Assembly: GCA_032718475.1 (NCBI GenBank)
Contig: JAUCBJ010001370.1
Coordinates: forward strand, 1-61,810
DNA from: Nemertoderma westbladi
Taxonomy: Eukaryota > Xenacoelomorpha > Nemertodermatida > Nemertodermatidae
DNA length: 61,810 bases
Direction of reading: 5' to 3'
The translations under genes and the position numbers were made by a program. A model generated the notes under the pieces. It searched no databases. It saw only the letters and a program-made list of their open reading frames with translations, and was not told where the DNA came from. Positions within the stretch are counted from its first letter, which is position 1. Every line of letters starts with the position of its first letter. Shown here piece after piece: positions 8,587-17,757 of the stretch.

Positions 8587-11178
8587 TTAGTTCGTTCCAC
8601 CAGCCTTTGGGAACCACCTCAAGTCTTTCCCTTTGTCGTCCTCCTCCCTGGGTCGTTTCCTGGTCACTGCCGCTCCTCTGGTCTTGTCTGCTTTCTGGCT
8701 TCGGACTCTCGCCGCCACCTCCTTACTGATCCCGGTCGTCGACTCCTTGGGTGCCGGTGTTATTAGCTCCCGGTATCGCTTCGCGGGTGGCCCCTCCGAG
8801 TGGCCCTGTTGTCTCCCCCTGGTGGCGTCCCATAGGATCATCTTCATTGCCCACGGCACATGCTCCGCCAAGAAATCCCTAAACTCTCCTCTACTCTGTA
8901 GCGTCCACCTATCCAAATACCTCTGCGTATTTATCACTCCGGCATATGATGCTGCCGTCGCCACTTCCTGGTAGGTAAACGGAAGCCTCCGTTTGATAAT
9001 CTCCATGTGAGCCTCCTGATTGATGTTAAAGAAGCCCCACCGGAACTCCTGGGCCTTCATACGTTGCCGAGTCATCGCCCCGACGTCGGCCCACTCCTCG
9101 AAGATCCTAAACTTCTCTTCGTCGTCCATCCAGTCGCACTGGCGTCCGTAATGTCCCCGAAAGTTACACTTCGAACATCGGTTATGCAACCGTGGACACG
9201 CCCCCATCCTGTGGCTCGACTCGCGGCAATAGAGACAACTAGTCCCTTTCTGGAACCGGTACAAACAGCTCCTTTCCTGATGGGTCTGCCTCCCACAGTA
9301 GTCACAGCCGAGCACCAATGTCTCCCGCCCCACGTCGTCTTTCATCCCAAGCGATCTCCGCGGTCTGTGGAGTCGCTGGTAAGCGAACTTCCGGACGTTA
9401 GCGTCCCTATCTACGTCGATCTCCTCGCCCCTCTCGGGCATCGTCTCCCCGAATACTACCCGTGGTGCCATCCCCGGTTGCTCGCCCAAACTGATAGTGC
9501 TCCCCGCGAAATCCATCGCCGGCTCCTCGTGCACCCAGGCCCGCTTGCCGGGTCTATCCCAGAAGGCCCTCGCCCCACTGGCCGTCACCACCCTCCCGCC
9601 AACCCAGTCCGTGTCCGAGTGACCGATCCTCCCGATGGGCGGCATCTCTCCGAACTTGTCGTCGTCTTCGTCCTCCTCTGGCAGTGGCTCCAACCCCAGT
9701 ATCCCAGTGGACCCACTATGTCCCTTCCCGCCTTGGCTCTCGCCCGTAGCTCTCCATCCCTCTAGCACCCCTAGCCTCCTTAGCGGCTGGTCGCCCTCGG
9801 CGCCCGCTGGTATGGGCGTCGCTTGCAATCCCGCCGTCGACTGTTTCGGTGATCCCACCGTCCATCCCAGTTCTCGCCCTAGAAACTCCCCTGAACTCCC
9901 TGACGAAGTCCAACGAAGTTCGTCTAAGCCCGCCTGTTCCTCGAAGCCGTAGCTCTGTGCCCTAGCTTCCTCCTCCCTTTCCTCTGCTTCTCTCCTCTCC
10001 CGTCTAGCGACTTCTTCCAGTCGCTTCGCCTCTCGTCTTTCCGTCTCTAGCTGCTCCCATATCTGATACGGCGTATCTATCTCCCCGTCTACCAGATGTC
10101 GGCTGTTGTAGTACACCGACTCGCCCTTCAGCCCCGGGTGGTCTACCAGACCCACGAAAGCCGTCTTAAAGGCTCTTCTGTAGTTTAGGGGTGATCCCGA
10201 TAATAGAAATGCCGCTGGTTCCCTCTCGATAACCACGGTCATGAATAGGTTAAGCAAACCTATCATTATCCAGTCCTCCTGCAGGATATGTCGCTTCTGA
10301 TATACCTTTATCGCTCCTCTTCGGAATTGATACACCTCTTGTTTCCCCGGCCTCACTCCCCACTTCAGCGAGTTCGCTAATTCTGCTCCGTACTCTTCTC
10401 TGAACTTCCCCCAGTCCATTGGTTTGTGACATACGAGCCCCAATAGCTGGCCCATCGCCACCACTCCGCAATGGCCTGTGTTCTCGACTAGTCCCAACCC
10501 GTCTGGTGCTGTCATAGCCATGAAGACCGTCTGCATATCCAGGAGGTTGGGGGTGTCTGGACCGATGATTCTCTCTGCGTCATCGCGAATCGCCGATCCC
10601 ACTTTCGTTGTCGACTTCTCTCTCACTAGGACTTGCACCGCCCTCGGCAACCGGTTTAACTTCGGCCCGTCCTTTTTCCCATACGTTCCCAGGTCAAATA
10701 GGAAAATATCCCCATTTGGCGCGGCCAAATGTAGGAGTATGGTTCTGGCCGATCCCGCCGATCCTCTCCTTGAACCCTCCTCATCTTCCACGGTCCCTTC
10801 GTCGTCTAGGATCATGTATCCTCCCCTGCTGACGGACTCTACAAACCTCTTCCAATCTTTCCTCGGTGACTCTCTCGCGTACTTTGGAATCCCGAACTTC
10901 GCCTCGTCTCCTTTCACCACGTAGTGGAAATGCTCGAAGATCGCGTTGTCCAGCGACGGCGTCCCGTAGGTCCCGACCAGCCGCTGTTCGTGCACCTCCC
11001 TGAAATGGTCCTGTAGCGCTCGCGCTGCGTGACCCTTCTCTAACCGCTCGTAGTATCCCCTCGTCTTCTCTTCCGGATGCCTCTTGGTGAAATCCACCAG
11101 TATCTCCTTTCCTCCTAGCTCCACCTTTCTCTTTCGCACAAGTTTGCTTGCCATCTCGAACTCTGCCCGATCGCTCAC
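8587..11178 (-). CDS. BEL/Pao extra ORF: exonuclease-like domain plus three CCHC knuckles
   Basis: An intact 863-codon ORF placed after the integrase, where some LTR elements carry env. No signal peptide or membrane segment is evident, so it is not an envelope protein. Residues 115-290 resemble a WRN/RNase D-type DEDD 3'-5' exonuclease: a hydrophobic strand ending D125-x-E127 (Exo I), 'KVGSAIRDD' at 192-200 (Exo II, D200), and 'WGVRPGKQEVYQ' at 273-284, like the W-x-x-RPL...Q..Y of Exo III. The final catalytic Asp of Exo III seems to be replaced by Arg287. Residues 372-408 are a charged helical stretch, 410-600 are acidic and low-complexity, and three perfect C-x2-C-x4-H-x4-C knuckles follow at C625-C638, C648-C661 and C668-C681. 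The knuckles suggest nucleic-acid binding; the exonuclease assignment is inference from motif spacing. It could instead be a Gag-like protein from another element. Confidence 0.8.
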   Translation of the reverse strand: MSDRAEFEMASKLVRKRKVELGGKEILVDFTKRHPEEKTRGYYERLEKGHAARALQDHFREVHEQRLVGTYGTPSLDNAIFEHFHYVVKGDEAKFGIPKYARESPRKDWKRFVESVSRGGYMILDDEGTVEDEEGSRRGSAGSARTILLHLAAPNGDIFLFDLGTYGKKDGPKLNRLPRAVQVLVREKSTTKVGSAIRDDAERIIGPDTPNLLDMQTVFMAMTAPDGLGLVENTGHCGVVAMGQLLGLVCHKPMDWGKFREEYGAELANSLKWGVRPGKQEVYQFRRGAIKVYQKRHILQEDWIMIGLLNLFMTVVIEREPAAFLLSGSPLNYRRAFKTAFVGLVDHPGLKGESVYYNSRHLVDGEIDTPYQIWEQLETERREAKRLEEVARRERREAEEREEEARAQSYGFEEQAGLDELRWTSSGSSGEFLGRELGWTVGSPKQSTAGLQATPIPAGAEGDQPLRRLGVLEGWRATGESQGGKGHSGSTGILGLEPLPEEDEDDDKFGEMPPIGRIGHSDTDWVGGRVVTASGARAFWDRPGKRAWVHEEPAMDFAGSTISLGEQPGMAPRVVFGETMPERGEEIDVDRDANVRKFAYQRLHRPRRSLGMKDDVGRETLVLGCDYCGRQTHQERSCLYRFQKGTSCLYCRESSHRMGACPRLHNRCSKCNFRGHYGRQCDWMDDEEKFRIFEEWADVGAMTRQRMKAQEFRWGFFNINQEAHMEIIKRRLPFTYQEVATAASYAGVINTQRYLDRWTLQSRGEFRDFLAEHVPWAMKMILWDATRGRQQGHSEGPPAKRYRELITPAPKESTTGISKEVAARVRSQKADKTRGAAVTRKRPREEDDKGKDLRWFPKAGGTN

Positions 11179-11654
11179 CCTTTGGGTGGTGCCTTGCCAA
11201 GGCGCAATAGGATGAGTGATAGGTTAGATGGTTTATTTCTGTTCGATGGCCTATCTCCCTCTGGATTACTAAGTTAATTAGCCTAAATTTCCCTACTTGA
11301 TTTCTGTAGCTACCAAATTGTGCCTAAATTGCAATTTTTGTCAGTTACTTTAATTATGTTCCAGAATTTTACCTGCTACTGTTACTATAATTTGTCTAAT
11401 TTTCTAGCCCTATTCTATTTTAATATTTTAATTTAATTCAATCCTACTATCATGCTACTATTTACTATTGCCTATGGATTATTCTATTTCATAATCCACA
11501 TTCTGGCCTACTCTGTGGGCTTGTGCAGTACAACAGTATGCGTCGCGTGGCCTACACGATTTATCCAGCTGTAATCATATGCCCCCCTCTCGCTACTAAC
11601 TACTAACTAATGCCTATTATATATATACCCTTCTACCTCTTACTCTTACTAACC
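11179..11654. other. BEL/Pao inter-ORF region, no gene seen
   Basis: AT-rich internal sequence of the element between the extra ORF and the 48-bp minisatellite. It presumably carries the leader of the extra ORF, but no splice or promoter signal could be identified confidently. Confidence 0.5.
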
Positions 11655-12322
11655 GGTACTACGTACCCTCTTACTAACTTCTAACTCCACTAACTAACTA
11701 ACTGGTACTACGTACCCTCTTACTAGCTCTAACTCTCTCCAGCTAACTAACGGTACTACGTACCCTCTTACTAACTCTAACTCTCTCCAACTAACTAACG
11801 GTACTATGTACCCTCTTACTAACCTCTAGCTCCACTAACTAACTAATGGTACTACGTACCCTCTTACTAACCTCTAACTCCACTAACTAACTAACGGTAC
11901 TACGTACCCTCTTACTAACCTCTAACTCCACTAACTAACTAACGGTACTACGTACCCTCTTACTAACCTCTAACTCCACTAACTAACTAACGGTACTACG
12001 TACCCTCTTACTAACCTCTAACTCCACTAACTAACTAACGGTACTACGTACCCTCTTACTAACCTCTAACTCTACTAACTAACTAACGGTACTACGTACC
12101 CTCTTACTAACCTCTAACTCCACTAACTAACTAACAGTACTACGTACCCTCTTACTAACCTCTAACTCCACTAACTAACTAACGGTACTACGTACCCTCT
12201 TACTAACCTCTAACTCCACTAACTAACTAACGGTACTAATTACCCTCTTACTAACTAACTTCTGCCTACTGACGGTACTACGTACCCTCTTACTAACTAA
12301 CTTCTGCCTACTACTGCGTACC
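11655..12322. repeat. 48-bp minisatellite inside BEL/Pao
   Basis: Around 13 tandem units of about 48 bp, each with 'ggtactacgtaccctcttac' followed by variants of 'taacctctaactccac' and 'taactaactaac'. The start-to-start distance is exactly 48 in the centre (11848, 11896, ...). The GTACTACGTAC core is close to palindromic. The array separates the integrase end (12466) from the extra ORF (11178). Confidence 0.93.
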
Positions 12323-12465
12323 TATTATGTACTATTCTAAGACTTTCTCTTCTTATTTTTTTTTTTATTTTATTTTTAATTGTGTGGGAAGGGCGTCTCG
12401 CCCTCAATCCCACCCCCCTCAGTCCAAAACTTGGACGACTAAACTCCACTAAAATCCACACTAAT

Positions 12466-13563
12466 TCAAGGTGCTCCCTCTAGTAGACAGCATTTCCCTA
12501 CAGCCCTCCTGTAGGTCTTTCTGTCTTTCGCACCTATCTTGCCACCTATTCGCACTTCTACCGATCGGACTCTTCCGTCCTCATCGGAGTAAGTGCCCAC
12601 AACTCTCGCCAACCGCCATTGGTTGTTGATGATGGTATCGTCCGTGACGATCACCAGATCACCCTCCTTTAACTCTCTACTGGTATTCCTCCACTTACTT
12701 CTTCTATGTAGCGTGGGCAGATATTCCTCGACCCACCTCCTCCAGTACTCTGCGCTTATCGCCTTAGCGACTTTCCAACTCTGGCGGGAGTGTATGTCAT
12801 CTGGGTCTACACCCCGCATGTCGATTGTCGCTGGCCTTTCCATTAGAAAGTGACTGGGCGTCAGCACGTCTAATGACTCAGGGTCATCATTCTCTGGGTA
12901 TAGCGGTCTGCTATTAATGATACCCTCACACTTTGCTAGTACTGTCCTTAGTACGTCCTCTGTAACCATGTGGGTGTTCATCAACTTCGTCATCAGACGC
13001 TTCGAACTACCCACTAGTCTCTCGACGCATCCTAGGGTATGCGGAGCATACGGCGTCCTTCTCTCCCACTTTACTTGTCGCCTTCTCATGGCCGCCCTGA
13101 CTTCCTCCCCTTCCAGGATATCCAAGGCCTCTGCCATCTCGTTCTCCGCCCCCACAAACTTGGTCCCGCTGTCAGAATACATTACTACGATCGTCCCACC
13201 TTTGCGGTCTCTAAACCTTTCTAAAGCATTAATGAATGCTGATGCGGTTGCATCTTGGGCGAGTTCTATTCCTACTGCCCGCGTGTTGTTACATACGAAG
13301 ATGATACCGTAGCGTTTCTCCGTGTGCCGCATCACCTTAATCTTTATCGGCCCGAACATATCCACACCGCAATGCGTAAATGGCGGGTCATGTTGTCTCA
13401 CCCTACTGGCTGGTAGTGGCGCCATCTCCTGTATGGCTCGCTCCTTCTTCGCTCGTCGGCAGGTCTGGCACTGCCCCACTACCGCCTTTACCTTCTTCCT
13501 CAACTGTTTGACCCAAAAGGTCCTCCGTATCTCCGTGAGGGTTCGGTTGGTGCCCCCGTGCAA
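12466..13563 (-). CDS. BEL/Pao integrase (C-terminal part of pol)
   Basis: A 365-codon open frame (first codon TTG, so a continuation of pol and not a free-standing gene). It opens with 'HGGTNRTLTEIRRTFW' and 'CQTCRRAKK', the rest of the HHCC zinc-binding domain. The DDE core follows: D in 'HCGVDMFGP', D in 'YSDSGTKF' and E in 'LGCVERLV'. A C-terminal DNA-binding-like domain with 'GDLVIVTDD' and 'WRLARVV' is typical of Pao elements. Integrase would insert element cDNA into the genome. The first His of the HHCC domain is still readable upstream in frame ('DSHKSIL'), but a stop and an AT-rich insert precede it. Confidence 0.92.
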   Translation of the reverse strand: MHGGTNRTLTEIRRTFWVKQLRKKVKAVVGQCQTCRRAKKERAIQEMAPLPASRVRQHDPPFTHCGVDMFGPIKIKVMRHTEKRYGIIFVCNNTRAVGIELAQDATASAFINALERFRDRKGGTIVVMYSDSGTKFVGAENEMAEALDILEGEEVRAAMRRRQVKWERRTPYAPHTLGCVERLVGSSKRLMTKLMNTHMVTEDVLRTVLAKCEGIINSRPLYPENDDPESLDVLTPSHFLMERPATIDMRGVDPDDIHSRQSWKVAKAISAEYWRRWVEEYLPTLHRRSKWRNTSRELKEGDLVIVTDDTIINNQWRLARVVGTYSDEDGRVRSVEVRIGGKIGAKDRKTYRRAVGKCCLLEGAP

Positions 13564-13590
13564 TATCGACTTGTGGGAATCCCATGTAAT

Positions 13591-14050
13591 CTATAAAAAT
13601 TGTATAATAACAAACACCTCGAAAAATACAGCTTGCCAACACATTGTTACTATCAATAATATAATCTGGTGGACTATCAGAGATCCAGTAGGTATGATGA
13701 TGGGTTTTGGCGGTATTACAATACTGTTGTTGTTCAATACCCTCGAGTTCATTACTAGAATCCCGTCATCATTAAGTTGTGGTGACAGTGTGCTCAGCTT
13801 GCTGTCCCGTCGGAGATGCTGTTGTTTACCGACACGTTCCACTTCGTCGCCGTAGTTCTTTCTCTGCTCGTAGCGGATGGTTGCTTTGGCCGCTCCCTCC
13901 AGATCGATGGTTGTTTTGACTTTTACATCTTTGTGGACTCCCTTGAAGAAATCCACGAAGGCTCTCCAGTACGCCACTAGCTTCTTGGTCTTGTACCAAC
14001 TGGAGCTGTAGCTGAGGAGTTTATCCGTCGGGTTATCGCACAGTTCCCCG
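13591..14050 (-). pseudogene. BEL/Pao RNase H-integrase linker, frameshifted and interrupted
   Basis: From about 14050 down to 13591 the minus strand reads the expected linker ('SYSSSWYKTKKLVAYWRAF', then 'LSPQLNDDGIL' and 'KPIIIPTGSLIVHQII') in a frame shifted by one base from the RNase H frame above it. After 'HQII' about 26 codons of AT-rich sequence ending in TAG separate it from 'DSHKSILHGG', which should follow almost directly. So there is one frameshift near 14045 and one in-frame insertion of roughly 75-80 bp carrying a stop. GT...AG ends within the insert are only 27 bp apart, too short for an intron. Confidence 0.8.
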
Positions 14051-15380
14051 GTTTTGGTTGCACGTCCCTTATCTCCCTCACCATTTGGCTGTATATCTCT
14101 TCTCCCTCTGAGTCTCCCTCTTCTTCCTCTAATGCTATTTCTCCTGAGCCCGGGTCCACCTTTCTCATCGGTGGCCAGGCTTCCTTATCGCTCAGAAACT
14201 GCGGCCCGTGTTGCCACAATATCTCCTTCTTCAAGAAAGTGTGGCGTGCCACGCCCCTCGATAACAAGTCCGCTGGATTCTCGTCCGTTGGGCAGTAGTG
14301 CCACCTCTCTAACTCTGTAGTCGCCCTTATTTCGTCCACCCTATTTGCGACGAATATAGGGTATCTCGTCCTATCGTTATGTAGCCAACCGAGCACTACC
14401 ATGGAATCCGTCCAGTAGTGTGTTTCCACTATGTTGGGAATAGCGTCCACTAAGTAGGCTGTGGCCCTAACTCCTAATCTCGCAGCTGTCAACTCGAGTT
14501 TCGGAACTGATGCTGAATCTGGTGGCGTCGACTTCGCTTTACTGAATGCGAGTCTGGGCTTGTGAGCCCCCTCTTGTTGTACTAAGTAGAGTGCCGCTCC
14601 ATATGCCTCTAATGACGCATCGGAGAACATATGTAGATCCAGATTCGTCATGTCCCCATCCGGGAAATATACATGTGGCATGCTGTATGTTCCCATCTGC
14701 TCTAAACTCTCTGTCCACTTGTTCCACTGCTTACTAATCTCTTCCGGGACCTCTGTGTCCCACTCGTCCTTTAATTTGTATACTCTTTTGAGTATCTGTT
14801 TCCCCGTGACTAGTAATGGGGATGCTAGGCATAGGGGATCGTATATCCTCGCTATATGCGACTCATAGCCCCTCTTTGTGTGGATACTTGCGCCCTCCTG
14901 ACTCAATTGGTATTTTAACTCATCTGTCTCTCGGTTCCACACTATCCCTAGTGCCTTCTGCTGGGACTCCACCCTCTTTTTCGCCATGTCCTGTCCCTTG
15001 GCTGTCGTGGGATTATCCATGGTCGACTCTGGCCTCCTGTCCTCTATGGCTTTCATGAACTCTTGCGAGCTGGATTGGAACTTGGTTAGGTTGAACCCGG
15101 ATCCTTTTAGGATGTCGCGAACCTCGCGCCCCGTGTCCAGTAGCTCCTTAACCGTATTTCCACATTCCATACCGTCGTCTACATAGAAACCTCGTCGAAT
15201 CATATCGACGGCTTTGGCGCTGAACTTATCTTCCTTCCCTGCTACTGTGTCTCTTACGGCCATAGTCGTTGTAAACGAAGACGACTTGGCTCCCATATTC
15301 TGTACTATCATCTTGTACATTGGTATGGTCGACGGTTCCTCATCGCCATCATACCATAGGAAGCGTTGGCTGTCGCTATC
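13977..15380 (-). CDS. BEL/Pao RT (C-terminal half) and RNase H
   Basis: Same frame as the Gag-protease-RT segment, continuing directly after the TAG at 15381. It holds the RT motif region ('GAKSSSFTTTMAVRD'), the catalytic 'FYVDDGM' near 15180, the connection region, then RNase H: 'HMFSDASLEAYGAALY', 'PKLELTAARLG', 'YWTDSMVVLGWL' and 'NPADLLSRGV'. RNase H would degrade the RNA template during reverse transcription. The frame runs into spurious codons after about 14045 and stops at 13977, because the true frame has shifted by one base. Confidence 0.9.
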   Translation of the reverse strand, partial: DSDSQRFLWYDGDEEPSTIPMYKMIVQNMGAKSSSFTTTMAVRDTVAGKEDKFSAKAVDMIRRGFYVDDGMECGNTVKELLDTGREVRDILKGSGFNLTKFQSSSQEFMKAIEDRRPESTMDNPTTAKGQDMAKKRVESQQKALGIVWNRETDELKYQLSQEGASIHTKRGYESHIARIYDPLCLASPLLVTGKQILKRVYKLKDEWDTEVPEEISKQWNKWTESLEQMGTYSMPHVYFPDGDMTNLDLHMFSDASLEAYGAALYLVQQEGAHKPRLAFSKAKSTPPDSASVPKLELTAARLGVRATAYLVDAIPNIVETHYWTDSMVVLGWLHNDRTRYPIFVANRVDEIRATTELERWHYCPTDENPADLLSRGVARHTFLKKEILWQHGPQFLSDKEAWPPMRKVDPGSGEIALEEEEGDSEGEEIYSQMVREIRDVQPKPGNCAITRRINSSATAPVGTRPRS

Positions 15381-17757
15381 CTATTCCGTTACACAGACTT
15401 GGTTGAACATGCCTTCGATGTCGCAGGTGAAAGCGTGTTTACCATTCCTGAATCTGAGTAGGACCTCGATCCCTGAGTTGTAGATGTTGGGACCCTCCAG
15501 CAGATAATCGTTTAGGCATTTTCCATTGGTCTTGGCTGATGCGTCAACTACCATCCGCAGTTTACCTTTCTTCGGGTCTATAGCCACGTGGAGTGGCAGG
15601 TAATAGGTCCTGTCCGTGTTTGGTTCATCGACCGGTAACTCCACGGCCCATCCTTTCTCGACATACTTTCTAATTGTCTTGTGGATGTACTCATTCTTCT
15701 CGGGGCTCCGTTTTAACGTCTGCTTTAACTTGCGAAGCCTCGTAAGTCCCATCCCTTTGTTGTCGGGTAATGGTAGCTTCGGTAGCTTCCATACCATCCC
15801 TATGGTATACCGCCCCTCATCGCATGTCATTGATTCCTTTACACTTTGTAAAGCCTGCTTGTCTTCTACCGAGGTTCCGACCCCAGTCTCCTTTAATCCC
15901 TCAAAATCATGCCTGAGCAGTCTCCTGAGCTGCTCCTCTGCTCCCTCATCCTCCATCTCTCGCATAGTTCCCGCGAACATGCATCCTGATGTCTCCGACA
16001 TCCTAAATGGTATCTTACTCTTAATTGGGCCACTCAGCGTCCACCCGAATGGTGTTAATATCGCCACTGGGTCACACTGCCTGTCTTCGCCGAAGACCGT
16101 TTGCATTCTCTCGTGGGCCGTCGGGCAGTCCATTCCTACTATGATGGATACCTTCCCGACGTCCACCTCTGGGATTGAGAAGTCGATACTGTCCAGGAAT
16201 TTATATTGTTCGACCTCGATGTTAGTTGGCCACCTGGCGTTAATATTTATCGACTCTATCACCTGGATGGGGTCGATGGTCGCCCCATAGTCGCATCCCA
16301 GTGCCACCGCTGCTATCGCGCACCGTCCGGTCCTCATCTCCAGGACTGCATCTCTGCTGGAGATGGTTGTCACCGCCACTCTACTTGGCCTCGTCCTCAA
16401 TCCTATCTCTTCAGCCACCCAACTCTCGACTAGTGTGAAGGCTGCACCACTGTCGACCAGCATCAGTGTGGTCACTGATCGATTGCCTTCTCCGATCACT
16501 CGCACTGGTACTACCCCAAGTAATACCGTTCCTCTCTTCTTTGCTCCCACGGTGCTCATTGCCATCATCTGGCCTTTACTTTGACCGAACTTAACCGGCG
16601 TTTCCATGCATTGTCTAGCTCTGTGTCCACTCATCACACATCGCGAGCAGATCTCATTTCTCGCCGCGTATTCTACCTGATCTTCCCTGGGTAGCGCTTG
16701 CCAGTACCTGCAGTTCATGGTCTGATGAAGCGCATTTGAATGTAGCTGGCATTTGCTCTTTGGATCGTAGCCGTCCTTATACAGTGCATTGCGTATCGCA
16801 GTTGCATTTGTACCAAAGTCCCTACTATTCTTGTTGTTTGGGCTCGGCCTACTGGGCGTACTGGGGTTATGTTTGTCTGTGTTGTTATTTTTCCCCTGTC
16901 CGCTCCATGATGTGGTCTTACCCCCGGCTACCTGTGGACTGGCAGTCCCCTGCGTCGCTGCGTATGGCAGTGATTGTCTGAGCTTCGGCAATGCGTTCGA
17001 CGCGTTATGCTCTGGTTTCGGTCTGTGGTAATCGGTCTTTGATCCCTTTCCCAGGCTATCCTCGCTGTAGACTGGGTCCGTTATAAGTTCAGCTTCATAG
17101 TTTAAGAAGCTTGACATCTCTTCTAAACCCGGTTCCGCACCCTTCCTATCTCGAGTGGAGAAAGCGATTTTCCTCCACTTATTGCGCAGCCACATCGGTA
17201 GTGCCTGGGCTATCGTAGTGATGTTGTTGGACGCGTTGAGTTCGTATGGCGCATCCAGTGTCTTTAGCACGATTAGCGCCTTCTCGACTTTGTTAGCGAA
17301 TGTCTTTATGCTAACGGGGTTATCCTGTAGGCCACCCGATGTTATACCTCTCAGGGTCTGCCGGATGATCTTGGCCGGGTGCCCGTATTCCCTGTCTAAC
17401 GCCCGCCATGCCGTCGTGAAGCCACCCTCGATGCCCTGGTATTGCCTCACGATGTCGTATGCTGGGCCCCCTGTATATACTTGCAGATACTTTAGGCACT
17501 CCGCCTGCGTCAAATTCTTTGTTAATATTTCGTTACTATACATGCGCCGAAACTGTAGGTATTCTTCCGGCCTACTTCCATCGAATTTGAATGGTTCCAC
17601 GGGTGGTAACTCGATCCTTGTTTTTAGTGCATCGATTAACGTGGCCATCCCCATCGCTTGCGCTTCCAATGGGTTCGATGGATGCTGTATAGGTTCTCCC
17701 GTTGGGTGCGGTCCGTTCGTCCTGTTTGCTCGCTTTCCTCTGACTTGGATATATCAT
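15381..17757 (-). CDS. BEL/Pao Gag, aspartic protease and RT N-terminal half
   Basis: Open frame from a TGA at about 17757 down to TAG at 15381, including 762 codons from a TTG at 17669. Numbering from that TTG: a DUF1759-type Gag region (about 25-200, 'PFKFDGSRPEEYLQFRRMY'), a CCHC knuckle at C341-C354, a retropepsin-like DUF1758 region with catalytic 'LVDSGA' (D406), and RT from about 650 ('LRMVVDASAK', motif A 'FTCDIEGMFNQV'). Gag packages the RNA, the protease matures the polyprotein and RT copies it. The TAG interrupts RT between motifs A and B, so full-length Pol needs readthrough or this copy is dead. There is no ATG near the start; entry is probably by frameshift from the overlapping Gag leader. 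Confidence 0.9.

Noticed and set aside
8587-11178. Envelope protein for the ORF after integrase
   Set aside because: No signal peptide, transmembrane segment or furin-like site; zinc knuckles and exonuclease-like motifs point elsewhere.
13600-13640. A tiny intron in the integrase (GT...AG)
   Set aside because: Only 27 bp between GT and AG, which does not remove the whole inserted stretch; an insertion is simpler.
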